Positions 16,291 through 24,379 of a stretch of DNA of 37,565 nucleotides are shown one piece after another. Every line of letters begins with the position of its first letter. The first letter of the stretch is position 1. The DNA is from JAYZDP01 sp036337765. Its GTDB lineage: Bacteria; Acidobacteriota; Thermoanaerobaculia; Multivoradales; Multivoraceae. The DNA lies in the NCBI GenBank assembly GCA_036337765.1, contig JAYZDP010000091.1, positions 1-37,565 on the forward strand, read 5' to 3'. The notes beneath the pieces were generated by a model that was not told the DNA's origin, searched no databases, and worked only from the letters and a program-made list of their open reading frames with translations. A program made the position numbers and the translations under genes.

Positions 16291-18326
16291 GGCGCGCGGG
16301 CGCACTCCTGGTCGCGCTCCTGCTCCCCGCTTCGGCCGGCGCCGCGACTCTCGTTCTCGACAGCCAGGACCCCCCTAACGTCGGCTTCAACGACCCGACC
16401 CCGGTCACTCCAGTGACCGGAAACAGCGGCAAAACACTCGGCGAGCAACGCATCAACGCCTTCAACGCAGCCGCGAGCGTGTGGGAGAACCGAATCGCCA
16501 GCCCCACCGTGATTCGTGTCAGCGGGATGTTCGACGCGCAGGACTGCGAGCCGCTCTCCGGAACGCTCGCCAGTGCCTCGCCCGTGCTCGTGATCCGAAA
16601 CTTCCCTGGCGAGGTCAAGCTGATGGCTTGGCACTCGTGGGCCCACGCCAACGCCGTCGCCGGAGAGGAGCTGGTCCCGGCTGACAGCCGCGGCCACCTA
16701 CAGGTCACCGTCAATCCGGATGTCGGCACGTCGGGGTGTCTGACCACCCTGCGCTGGGACCACCGCGTCGGCGCCCCGTTCTCGGGCAACGACGTCAGCC
16801 TCTTCAACGTGCTCATGCACGAGATCGGTCACGGCCTCGGGATCCTCGAGCTCATCGATCACGACACCGGCGAGAAGTTCAACGGTTTCAACGACATCTA
16901 CATGCACTACCTCGAGGACCACGAGCTCGGCAGGAAATGGCCCGCGTTGGGCAACGCCCAGCGCCTGAACTCGTTGTCGAACAACCAGCTCCACTGGACG
17001 GGCGGAACCATGCGCCTGCACTCCGCGAAGCTCGCGGATGGCACGCACCTCGGCAGTGGGCATGTGCAGATGTATGCCCCGAATCCCCAGGAGGGCTCGG
17101 CGGCGTCGCACTTCGACACCGAGCTCTGGAGCGGGCTCGACGAGTTGATGGAGCCATTCAACGGTCCGCTGCAAGACCTCGTGGCGAGCCACCATCTGCT
17201 GCAAGACATCGGCTGGCCGGTGAACCATCCGACTGTGCGAGGCCTCGAGAACGTCGATGGCAAGGACTGGTCGGACATCGCCGTGCTGCGAGCCGGCGGC
17301 CAGCAGCCGGGGCACTTCCTGCGTGTCGTCGATCCGCGCAAGAATCGGCTGATCCGTGAGATCGAGCTGCCCCAAAACATCGCGGCCGTCGATCTGGCGG
17401 TGGTTGGAGACCACAAGGACACTCCCGCCAGCGAGCTCGGCGTTCTGAGCTGGAAAGCCAAGGGCAACGCCACCCGGGTCTACATCTACGACGCGATGTC
17501 GGGCGAGCGGGTCAAGAACCTCGGCTTCCCCGCCGGCTACCCCAAGTCGATCCTCTCGGTCCCGAGCTTCGGCGCTTCACCGGCGCCGGAGATTCTGGTC
17601 TTCGGCACCACGCCCGCCGGAGCGATCAAGGTCTGGACGAAGGACGCCAAGTCGGGAGCCTTCGTCGGCAACGCCACCTTTCCAAAGGGAATGCCCGGCG
17701 GTTTCGCGGTCGTGCCGTCCTACGGCGGGAGTCCGGCTCCTGAAGTTGCCGTCGTTTACACGAACGCTCAAAACGGCACCGGCCATCTGCATGTCAAGGA
17801 CGCCGACACCGGCGCGAACCTGGGGCAGTGGACTCTACCGACACAGTTCCGCCCGCTCTTCGTGTGCTCCGTCCCGTCCTTCGGCGGCTCGGCCGCCGAC
17901 GAGGTGGCGATCCTCGGCCTCCAGATTCCGCTCGGCACCCCGGAGCTCCACGTAGTGGACCCGAGCTCGGGTGACCTGCTGCTGAGCCGGATCTTCCTCG
18001 ATCCGTTCGAGCCGCGCGGGCTAGCGGTGCTTCCAGATTTCGGCTCGACTCCAGCGGCGGAGCTCGCGATTCTCGGCACCCTTACCCGCAACGTCAGGAC
18101 CCGAATCCTGGTTGTCGACGCCTCGTCCGGGACCGTTCTAACCAGCACGGCCCTGCCGGCGCGCGAGAACGCCCTGCGGATCGCGTCGGTACCTAGTCTC
18201 GGTGGGTCGAGTGCCGACGACCTCCTGGTCGTGTCGACGGCGGCCCGCGACGGAAAGTTGCGCGTCTACGTCAAGGACGGCCGCGGCGGCCAGGTGCGCG
18301 GCCTGGCCATGGCCGAAGGGGACTGA
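16287..18326 (+). CDS. Secreted zinc metalloprotease with seven ~52-residue repeats
   Basis: The 679 residues begin with a signal peptide (basic MRRAG, hydrophobic core, ASAGA cleavage region). The catalytic domain spans about 20-310. Its zinc motif at 178-188 is H-E-I-G-H-G-L-G-I-L-E: the first two ligands are canonical, but the metzincin third ligand position holds Glu188 instead of His or Asp. The C-terminal half has regular repeats starting near 321, 372, 423, 474, 527, 581 and 633, with a P-S-F-G-x-S-x-A-x-E pattern. Seven copies of about 52 residues suggest a seven-bladed beta-propeller. ATGA coupling links it to the small upstream protein. The substrate is unknown. Confidence 0.82.
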   Translation: MRRAGALLVALLLPASAGAATLVLDSQDPPNVGFNDPTPVTPVTGNSGKTLGEQRINAFNAAASVWENRIASPTVIRVSGMFDAQDCEPLSGTLASASPVLVIRNFPGEVKLMAWHSWAHANAVAGEELVPADSRGHLQVTVNPDVGTSGCLTTLRWDHRVGAPFSGNDVSLFNVLMHEIGHGLGILELIDHDTGEKFNGFNDIYMHYLEDHELGRKWPALGNAQRLNSLSNNQLHWTGGTMRLHSAKLADGTHLGSGHVQMYAPNPQEGSAASHFDTELWSGLDELMEPFNGPLQDLVASHHLLQDIGWPVNHPTVRGLENVDGKDWSDIAVLRAGGQQPGHFLRVVDPRKNRLIREIELPQNIAAVDLAVVGDHKDTPASELGVLSWKAKGNATRVYIYDAMSGERVKNLGFPAGYPKSILSVPSFGASPAPEILVFGTTPAGAIKVWTKDAKSGAFVGNATFPKGMPGGFAVVPSYGGSPAPEVAVVYTNAQNGTGHLHVKDADTGANLGQWTLPTQFRPLFVCSVPSFGGSAADEVAILGLQIPLGTPELHVVDPSSGDLLLSRIFLDPFEPRGLAVLPDFGSTPAAELAILGTLTRNVRTRILVVDASSGTVLTSTALPARENALRIASVPSLGGSSADDLLVVSTAARDGKLRVYVKDGRGGQVRGLAMAEGD

Positions 18327-18330
18327 GTCT

Positions 18331-20250
18331 TCATCCGAGGTTGGTGATCACTAGATCGGGCGGGTCGCCGACGTACTCAAAGCCGAGCACGCGCGAGTAG
18401 AAGTAGAGTTCGCACTCGAGCGCGTGGCTGATGTTCTCGGCGCGGCGGAAACCGTGCTGCTCGCCTTCAAACGGCACGTAGGCTACCGGCACGCCCTTGG
18501 CCTCGAGAGCGGCGACCATGGTCTCAGCCTGGCTCGGCGGCACTACCATGTCTTCGAGGCCCTGAAAGAAGATTACCGGGCACGACAACAGTTCGGCGTG
18601 GCGAAGCGGCGAGCGTTGCACGTAGATCGCCTTGTCTTCGGGGTAGCGACCGATGAGCCGATCCAGGTAGCGCGACTCGAACTTGTGGGTGTCGGCCACC
18701 AGCGCCTCGAGGTCGCCGATGCCGTAGTAGCTCGCGCCCGCTCGGAACACGTCGCGAAACGTGAGCGCCGCCAGGGTCGTGTAGCCGCCCGCCGAGCCCC
18801 CCCGAATGACGAGCCGGTCGCGATCCACCCGGCCGGCGTCGGCCAGCGACAGCGCCACGGCGCAGCAGTCGTCCACGTCGACGATGCCCCAGCGCCCGTC
18901 GAGTTGATTGCGGTAGGCGCGTCCGAAGCCCGTGCTGCCACGATAGTTGACGTCGGCCACTGCAAACCCTCGCGAAGTCCAGAACTGCACCTCCAGATTC
19001 ATTGCGGTCGTCGCCGACGCGGTCGGCCCCCCGTGGCTGAGGACTAGCAGCGGCGGCAGCTCTCCCGCGAGGCCACCGTGAGTGGAGCTGGTCGGCGAGT
19101 AGAACAGGCCATACGTCGTCTCACCGTCCGGCGTCGACGCTTCGACGACTTCGGGAATGGCGAACATGTCCGTCATCTCATCGGCGATCGAGCCGTGATG
19201 GTGCAGCACGTCGAGCTCCGAGCTCTCCATGTCGAGGCGCGCAATGGCCGTTGGGCGATCCGCGGCCCCGCCGACGAAGACCGCCCGGCCAGCGGAGAGC
19301 TGCACGTCTCGAATGTCTGTGTACGGGCACGTGATCTCGGCCGGCCCCCCATCGTCGAGCCGGTTCAGTGTCCAGCGTCCGCGATCGCAAGCCGCGAACA
19401 CCCCATCACCCTGCTCGCCCAGGGCGTACACCGACATGCCGAAAGCCCACTGGGGCTGGCCGATCTCGGCATCGAGAGCCACGACCCGCTCCTCATGACC
19501 CTCGCGACTCCGGTACAGGTTCCAGTAGCCGCTGCGATCCGACACGAACCAGAGCGCGCCATCGGCCGCAAAGCGAGGTTGGAAGATCGACTCGTCCTCG
19601 CCACCGGCCACGAGGTGCCGATCGCGAGGGTGCCCGTCGTCGTCGATGGTTGCGAGCCACAGCTCACTGCCATCCCACGGCATTTTCGGGTGTCGCCACG
19701 ACAGCCAAGCCATCGAACGGCCGTCCGGCGCGATACAGGCGCTGGCGTAGAAGTCCTGCCCAGCCTCGAGGGTGCGCACCGTCACGTGGTCTGTCGACAC
19801 CGAAACCAGTCGATTCTCTGCCTCGCCTTCTCCACGATGATCCTCCGCGACACAGATCAGTCGGTCACGCCCGGGGTCTGGAACGAGATCCGCGAACCGA
19901 AGTCCCTCTTCAACGACCAGGACGCGCGGCGCACCGTCGCCCTTGCGGACATAGATCCCGTGATCCGCGAAGTTGCAGAAGTAGAGCGAGTCGCCCTCGA
20001 CGGCGTACGCCCCTCCGCCATACTCGTGCACCGCGCTGCGGGCACTGAACCCCGGGGGCACGAGGTCCACCGGCACCCCGTCGGCGCCTAGACGAACCAC
20101 GACGCTGCGCCCGGACTCCTGCGGCCGGCTCTCGATCCAGTACACGGTCTCGCCGACGACGCGAACTTCGCCGATGCGCACCTTGGCACCTGCAAGACCG
20201 ACCGCCGACAGAGGCGATGGCCAGCTGCCGAAAGGACGCGCCGTCTTCAC
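18331..20250 (-). CDS. S9-family (prolyl oligopeptidase-type) serine peptidase
   Basis: The 639 residues comprise an N-terminal beta-propeller domain (to about 380) and a C-terminal alpha/beta hydrolase. The catalytic triad is Ser486 in RGGSAGG, Asp567 in GLEDMVVPP and His599 in EGEQHGF. The propeller includes WDGSELWLA and WFVSDRSGYWNLYR, typical of acylaminoacyl-peptidase or dipeptidyl-peptidase relatives. No signal peptide is evident, so it is probably a cytoplasmic peptidase that trims short peptides. It is convergent with the metalloprotease gene with only 4 bases between stops. This is a single-gene unit or the partner of the DUF4097 gene 36 bp upstream. Confidence 0.9.
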   Translation of the reverse strand: MKTARPFGSWPSPLSAVGLAGAKVRIGEVRVVGETVYWIESRPQESGRSVVVRLGADGVPVDLVPPGFSARSAVHEYGGGAYAVEGDSLYFCNFADHGIYVRKGDGAPRVLVVEEGLRFADLVPDPGRDRLICVAEDHRGEGEAENRLVSVSTDHVTVRTLEAGQDFYASACIAPDGRSMAWLSWRHPKMPWDGSELWLATIDDDGHPRDRHLVAGGEDESIFQPRFAADGALWFVSDRSGYWNLYRSREGHEERVVALDAEIGQPQWAFGMSVYALGEQGDGVFAACDRGRWTLNRLDDGGPAEITCPYTDIRDVQLSAGRAVFVGGAADRPTAIARLDMESSELDVLHHHGSIADEMTDMFAIPEVVEASTPDGETTYGLFYSPTSSTHGGLAGELPPLLVLSHGGPTASATTAMNLEVQFWTSRGFAVADVNYRGSTGFGRAYRNQLDGRWGIVDVDDCCAVALSLADAGRVDRDRLVIRGGSAGGYTTLAALTFRDVFRAGASYYGIGDLEALVADTHKFESRYLDRLIGRYPEDKAIYVQRSPLRHAELLSCPVIFFQGLEDMVVPPSQAETMVAALEAKGVPVAYVPFEGEQHGFRRAENISHALECELYFYSRVLGFEYVGDPPDLVITNLG

Positions 20251-20286
20251 GGCGCTGAGATTAGTACAGGCGGACGCGCGCGGTTT

Positions 20287-21129
20287 CTAATTAGACTCTG
20301 AAGCGTCGCCCGCGCCCAACCTGCGCAGTTGGATGCTGCCGTTGGTGGTCACCAGGGTGAGCTTGCTGCCGCCACCGTTGATCTCGCCCTTGAGGCTCTT
20401 GCGCCGCCAGCGGCTGGAGCCGGAGCGCTCGAGCACCGCGAAGTCGGTGTTGACCGCACCGGTGGTGGTCGTGGCGACAACCTCAGCCCCCAACGTCTCT
20501 GGCACGAAGAGCGTGATGCCGCCGTTCGTGGTTCGGAACTCGCAGTCTGACGCGCCGTTGACCTTTTGCAACTCGGCACGGATGCTGCCGTTCGTGGTGC
20601 GAGCGCGCGCTGTACCCGCCAACTCACGGATGTGGATCTGACCATTGGTGGTGCGGGCATCGATCGCTCCCGTCACCGACGCGACATCGACGTCGCCGTT
20701 GACGGTGTGCGCGTCCAGCTCGACCTCGAGCGGCAGCGTCACCCGATAGGAGACCTTCGCGTCGACCCCGCGGCCGAAGAGCCAGCCCAACGCGCTGTTG
20801 CGCTGCGGGAAGACGGTCTTTACGACCAGGCTGTCGCCGTCGTGAACGATCTCGATCTCGAGCTTCTCCATCAGATCCTCGGCGCGACCGCGACCCATGG
20901 CCTTGACGATCTTCGTGGCCTCGATCCGAACCTCGTTGCGAGCCCAACTGGTGAAGTCCAGGTCGCCGTTCGTGTTGCGCAGCGAGACGGCGCCTCCGGG
21001 CGACAACGAGAAGGTCTGCGAGAACTCCTCGCGCAGGGTCTCGCCGATCGCCGGCAAGGCGCCCAGGAGCACCACCAAAAGAATCGCAGCAGCGGTTCGT
21101 AACCTACGCCCAGATCGACCCATCTTCAT
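20287..21129 (-). CDS. Secreted DUF4097-type beta-repeat protein
   Basis: This 280-residue protein has an N-terminal signal peptide (RSGRRLRTAAAILLVVLLGALPAIG). The mature part has repeated short strands marked by T-N-G or V-N-G turns (NTNGDLD, TVNGDVDV, RTTNGQIHI, RTTNGSIR, RTTNGGITL, VTTNGSIQL), spaced about 20-45 residues, as in the DUF4097 putative adhesin fold with a beta-solenoid shape. It is probably periplasmic or on the envelope. Many such proteins sit near anti-sigma or stress operons, but none is visible here. The minus-strand S9 peptidase gene begins 36 bp downstream, so they may be co-transcribed. Confidence 0.82.
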   Translation of the reverse strand: MKMGRSGRRLRTAAAILLVVLLGALPAIGETLREEFSQTFSLSPGGAVSLRNTNGDLDFTSWARNEVRIEATKIVKAMGRGRAEDLMEKLEIEIVHDGDSLVVKTVFPQRNSALGWLFGRGVDAKVSYRVTLPLEVELDAHTVNGDVDVASVTGAIDARTTNGQIHIRELAGTARARTTNGSIRAELQKVNGASDCEFRTTNGGITLFVPETLGAEVVATTTTGAVNTDFAVLERSGSSRWRRKSLKGEINGGGSKLTLVTTNGSIQLRRLGAGDASESN

Positions 21130-21304
21130 GATTTCCCAATCCGATACACCTCATACGAGCTGTTTCCCCACGGGTTTCACCGCCGTGACGAGGAGCAGAG
21201 CCGGACTCTCCGCCCCTGCGTAGACTCTGGTGATACTGTAGCCGTCATCCCAATCGGAAAACCGTGGCCGCAGCCGAACTGCGCGCCACCCAGGAGGAAG
21301 ATCC

Positions 21305-21649
21305 ATGACCAAGCGCCTGTTCGTTCTCACCCTCGCCATCGGCCTCACATTCGTGTTTTCTGGCGCCGCCCTGGCTGCTGATTTCAGCGGCAGCGGCGAG
21401 ATCGTCGAAATCGGCTGCTTCAAGGGCCAGGGCGCCAAGGGCGCCGGCCACGCCGCCTGCGCTCAGAAGTGCCTCAACGATGGCAAGGACATGGGCCTGC
21501 TACTGGAGGACGGCTCGATCGTCAAGCTCACCAAGGGCGACGACGACGTCTACAAGGCCGCGATCGCGCTCGCCGGCCAGATGGCGAAGGTCGCTGGCTC
21601 CGAAGCCGACGGCGTCGTCACGATCAAGTCGGTCGAAGCTGCCGGCTAG
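21305..21649 (+). CDS. Small secreted protein with conserved Cys/His motif
   Basis: The 114 residues begin with a clear signal peptide (basic MTKRL, hydrophobic core, GAALA cleavage). The start is supported by AGGAGG just upstream. The mature protein contains E-I-G-C-F, then G-H-A-A-C-A-x-K-C, then GLLLEDGSIVKL. This pattern of one Cys, a Gly-His, and a Cys-x3-Cys occurs in small exported proteins of several bacteria, where it could bind metal or heme or form disulfides. The function is not known to me. It stands alone with its own Rho-independent terminator, which suggests a single-gene unit, possibly well expressed. Confidence 0.8.
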   Translation: MTKRLFVLTLAIGLTFVFSGAALAADFSGSGEIVEIGCFKGQGAKGAGHAACAQKCLNDGKDMGLLLEDGSIVKLTKGDDDVYKAAIALAGQMAKVAGSEADGVVTIKSVEAAG

Positions 21650-21685
21650 GCCGCACTCGGCCCCCGAAAGATCGTTCGCACTGAG

Positions 21686-21716
21686 CCCGACTGCCGGAAA
21701 CGGCGGTCGGGTTTTT
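21686..21716 (+). terminator. Rho-independent terminator after the small secreted protein gene
   Basis: CCCGACTGCCG pairs with CGGCGGTCGGG (one G-U pair) around a GAAA tetraloop and is followed by TTTTTG. It begins 37 bases after the stop of the plus-strand gene. The T-run is on the plus side only, so it mainly serves that gene. Confidence 0.92.
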
Positions 21717-21729
21717 GTGTGTTCACGGT

Positions 21730-22287
21730 TCACCAAAGGAGCTGTTGGGACGGACTCGGAGCGGGCTCGCTGCCTGCCTTGAAGATACGCAGGCCGCAGC
21801 GCTGGTAGAAGCTCAGCGCCCGCGGGTGGTCGAGCTCGCAGGTGTGAAGCCAGAAGCGCCCGGTTTCGGGACGGCTCCACATCTCGTCCATCATCGAGCG
21901 CAAGAACCATGGCCCGACGCCGGTACCGATGCAGCCCTGGATGAGACCGAAGTAGACCAGCTCGACATCGGGCAGGTGCCGGAGATCGAGCTCAGCGAAG
22001 CCGACCGGGCGATCGCCCTCGAGCACATGCCAGAGCTCATTGAGGGGATGGCCCAGAATCTCAGCTAGTCGCGCGTCGTCTAGAAGACGGCGCATGAGCC
22101 ACTGCCAGGGAGCACCCACATCGACGTACAGGTCACGATACTGGTCGAGATCGGGTGCCGAGACTCGACAAATACGATAGTCATCTCCGGGTGCGCTCGG
22201 GGCGCGTCCAGACGATGGCGCGTGCATCTCGAGGTGCCAGACGCGAACCCGCCCCGGCGCGGAAGGGGAAGAGGACAAGCGGGGCAT
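21730..22287 (-). CDS. GNAT-family N-acetyltransferase
   Basis: The start is chosen at ATG 22287, giving 185 residues. An upstream frame extension lacks a good start context. The acetyl-CoA motif A is V-E-L-V-Y-F-G-L followed by I-G-T-G-V-G-P-W-F-L, and motif B is the later helix SFYQRCGLRIF. FWLHTCELDHPRAL between them is typical of GNAT enzymes. The first 40 residues are low-complexity and could include an over-long start. The substrate is unknown. It lies convergent to the small secreted gene, just past its terminator, and is followed upstream by a decayed region. Confidence 0.85.
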   Translation of the reverse strand: MPRLSSSPSAPGRVRVWHLEMHAPSSGRAPSAPGDDYRICRVSAPDLDQYRDLYVDVGAPWQWLMRRLLDDARLAEILGHPLNELWHVLEGDRPVGFAELDLRHLPDVELVYFGLIQGCIGTGVGPWFLRSMMDEMWSRPETGRFWLHTCELDHPRALSFYQRCGLRIFKAGSEPAPSPSQQLLW

Positions 22288-22423
22288 GAATACCTCGATT
22301 CTATTGCCCTTCACCGGTTGGAGGGGGTGATGACGGCCCGACGCCAACTACCGGGACAGCCATGGTCCTGGCGGGGATCGTGCTTCTGGTCTCGCCCAAC
22401 TAGTCCGAAGAGGCCGCTCGCAA

Positions 22424-22924
22424 CTAGCGGCTGTAGGTCCTCGACGCAACCGCCACGCGGTCCATGGCATCGTCCAGCGTGGCGAGCTGCTCCGGGAACT
22501 CGGCCATCATCCACTCTGCGATCTGCTCGAGCTCCGTATCGCCGTCCATCGACCCGAGAATCCGGCGCATGAGATGGCCCTCGTCGCTGACCGTAGGGAT
22601 GTACTCGTCGTCCTCTTTCCCGTCCGTCCCCACCGGCGCGTAATACTTCCCCATCAAGCTCGACTGAACGAACTCGACCTCGCCGTCCCGGATCTTCGTC
22701 ACCCACGTCCAGTTGTACTCACCGGAGGCGACTTCGCCGGTGAGGTTCACCTCGACGGCATCCCCCTCGCGCACCGCTACCCCCTTGGAGAAAGGGAGGA
22801 ACATGTTGCCCCAGATCAGCGGCGGCACGGATTGAAAGAAGGGGTCCTGCGCGATGGCAGGCTTGAAGTAACTGTATTGAGGCCCCGAGTCTGCGGACTG
22901 GTGCGTACGGATACAAACCGTCAC
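22424..22924 (-). pseudogene. Truncated methyltransferase C-terminal region (PRMT barrel plus PqqD-like helix domain), probable remnant
   Basis: From GTG 22924 the frame gives 166 residues. The same frame is open further upstream to an in-frame TAG at 23006-23008, and that extra part (A-G-H-G-F-I-H-S-L-F-D-L-D-H-P-S) looks like real protein although it has no start codon. The first half, with PPLIWGNMFLPF and GEYNWTWVTKI, resembles the beta-barrel of arginine-methyltransferase-like proteins. The last 60 residues, with LGSMDGDTELEQIAEWM, resemble a PqqD-like helical domain. No SAM-binding domain is present. I read it as the 3' end of a gene whose 5' part was lost at about 23.0 kb. A functional short protein is possible but less likely. 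Confidence 0.5.
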
Positions 22925-23003
22925 CGACGGGTGATCTAGGTCAAAGAGGGAGTGGATGAAGCCGTGCCCGGCAACGATAGGTCGGACCTCGCCCTTCTCG
23001 GGC

Positions 23004-23147
23004 AGCTACTGCCCCGCGGACTGTCCGTTTCCCGACGCGTGTGGCGTCGGTGTCTGCGGTCCCTGGGAAGACGCGCAGAGCTGCGATGCCGACTGCGGCG
23101 GTGGCGGGCCGGCCTGCGTCAACGAGAGTGGGGCTGACGAAGGGCGT
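23004..23147 (+). pseudogene. Remnant of a secreted Cys-rich repeat protein
   Basis: The plus-strand frame encodes Y-C-P-A-D-C, then C-G-V-G-V-C-G-P-W-E-D-A-Q-S-C-D-A-D-C-G. This fits the C-G-D-G-x-C-x-x-x-E-x-x-x-x-C-x-x-D-C repeat common in large secreted proteins of environmental bacteria. It has no signal peptide and no suitable start, and the similarity fades after TGC codons near 23120. It abuts the methyltransferase remnant on the other strand. The rest of 22925-23233 holds nothing else I can recognise. Confidence 0.5.
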
Positions 23148-23233
23148 CGTGCTCCTCCAACAGCGACTGTTGCTCGAGCCGCTGTAAAGGACCGAAGAAC
23201 AACAAGACCTGCCGGCTGAAGGAAGCTTCGAGG

Positions 23234-24274
23234 CTAGTGCGGCGCCTCGCGATGCTCACGCAGCAGATCGCGCCCAAAATCTCCTTCGTAGTCGCGCCAA
23301 ACAGTGTGACTGTGGTTGGCGTCGCCCTGGACGTTGTCGTACTCGATCAAGAACGAAGGGGCCTGAACCCGGTAGTAGTGGCCGTTTCCGGGTGCCCTGT
23401 CGGCCGGACCCATCCAGGCGAAGCGAATGCTGTCGAAGTCCGCCTTCATCTGGTCGCGGCGCTGCGCAGCGAGCTCGGCCGGCACGTTGGCGATATAGAG
23501 CTCGATCAAGGCCTCGAGTGCCGCGCGCTGGGCTTCCGTCATGTCTTCGGCGGCCAGTCCCTTGGCCGGTCGCTCGAACTCGACGGCGCGTTGGGCTGCG
23601 GTGAAGATGTCGCGCGGTGCCTCGTCACCGATGATCGCCTTCGAGCGCTGCTCGTCGTCCAGGCTCGCCAGCATGGACCGGCCCAGATCCTCCTCCTCGG
23701 CTAGCACTCGCAGACCCTTGCCCGGTCCGCTCGATACCTCGTGCGGGTTGGCACCGAAGAAGGCCGGAGTCGAAGAGATCCGCCCGTCTACGACTGTGTA
23801 GTTCAGCGAGACGTGATGCCCCTCGACGCTCCACCCCCAGCGCGCATCGCCTCGTGGATCACCGAACACGGTGAAGTAGTAGCCGTCGGACAAGCGCAGC
23901 GGGGTGAATCGATGCGGGCCCGCCTTCATCTCGAGGTCGAAGAGCAGCTTCTCCAGGCTCATGATGCGTACGGTCTTGCCGTACCCCTTGCGACTCAGTG
24001 AGGAAGCGAGGAGCGCGTGCGCCAGCTGCCCCTGGTCCACGCGCATGTCTTTGAGCGGCAGACCCTTGCGCTCCTCCTTCGGAATGAAGTGCCAGTCCTC
24101 GCGAGGCTCGCCGTCCAGGCTCATCGAAGCCCGCTCGCGCCCCTCGTCATCGAGTCGCTGGAGGAAGTCCGCGGCCGCGGCGGCCATGGGCTCTGCGCTA
24201 CCTTGTGCGAGAACCGGGGAGCCGGAGGCTAAGAGGCTCACCAACATCCACAACAAGAGTTGCCTCGAACGCAT
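23234..24274 (-). CDS. Secreted DUF3500 family protein
   Basis: ATG 24274, preceded by GGGAGG, gives 346 residues. A signal peptide (MRSRQLLLWMLVSLLASG...LAQ) marks export. The mature protein has family features of DUF3500: DDEGRERASMSLDGEPREDWHF, the GLPLKDM turn, DGYYFTVFGDP, a GHHVSLNYTVVDG stretch with FFGANPH, and a C-terminal W-x-G-P and FLIEYDN...HSHTVWRDYEGDFG. The many conserved His, Asp and Glu suggest a metal- or substrate-binding role, but the biochemical function of this family is not known to me. The start faces the glycosyltransferase operon across about 105 bp. Confidence 0.85.
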   Translation of the reverse strand: MRSRQLLLWMLVSLLASGSPVLAQGSAEPMAAAAADFLQRLDDEGRERASMSLDGEPREDWHFIPKEERKGLPLKDMRVDQGQLAHALLASSLSRKGYGKTVRIMSLEKLLFDLEMKAGPHRFTPLRLSDGYYFTVFGDPRGDARWGWSVEGHHVSLNYTVVDGRISSTPAFFGANPHEVSSGPGKGLRVLAEEEDLGRSMLASLDDEQRSKAIIGDEAPRDIFTAAQRAVEFERPAKGLAAEDMTEAQRAALEALIELYIANVPAELAAQRRDQMKADFDSIRFAWMGPADRAPGNGHYYRVQAPSFLIEYDNVQGDANHSHTVWRDYEGDFGRDLLREHREAPH

Positions 24275-24379
24275 CGCTACCCTCCCTTTCATCAGATCGA
24301 GACATTCTAGCTTTCCTCGGAGACCGGCCGGGCTTTTGCTATCTTGATCGGCGACGACCAGCGAAGGAACCCTGCGCAT

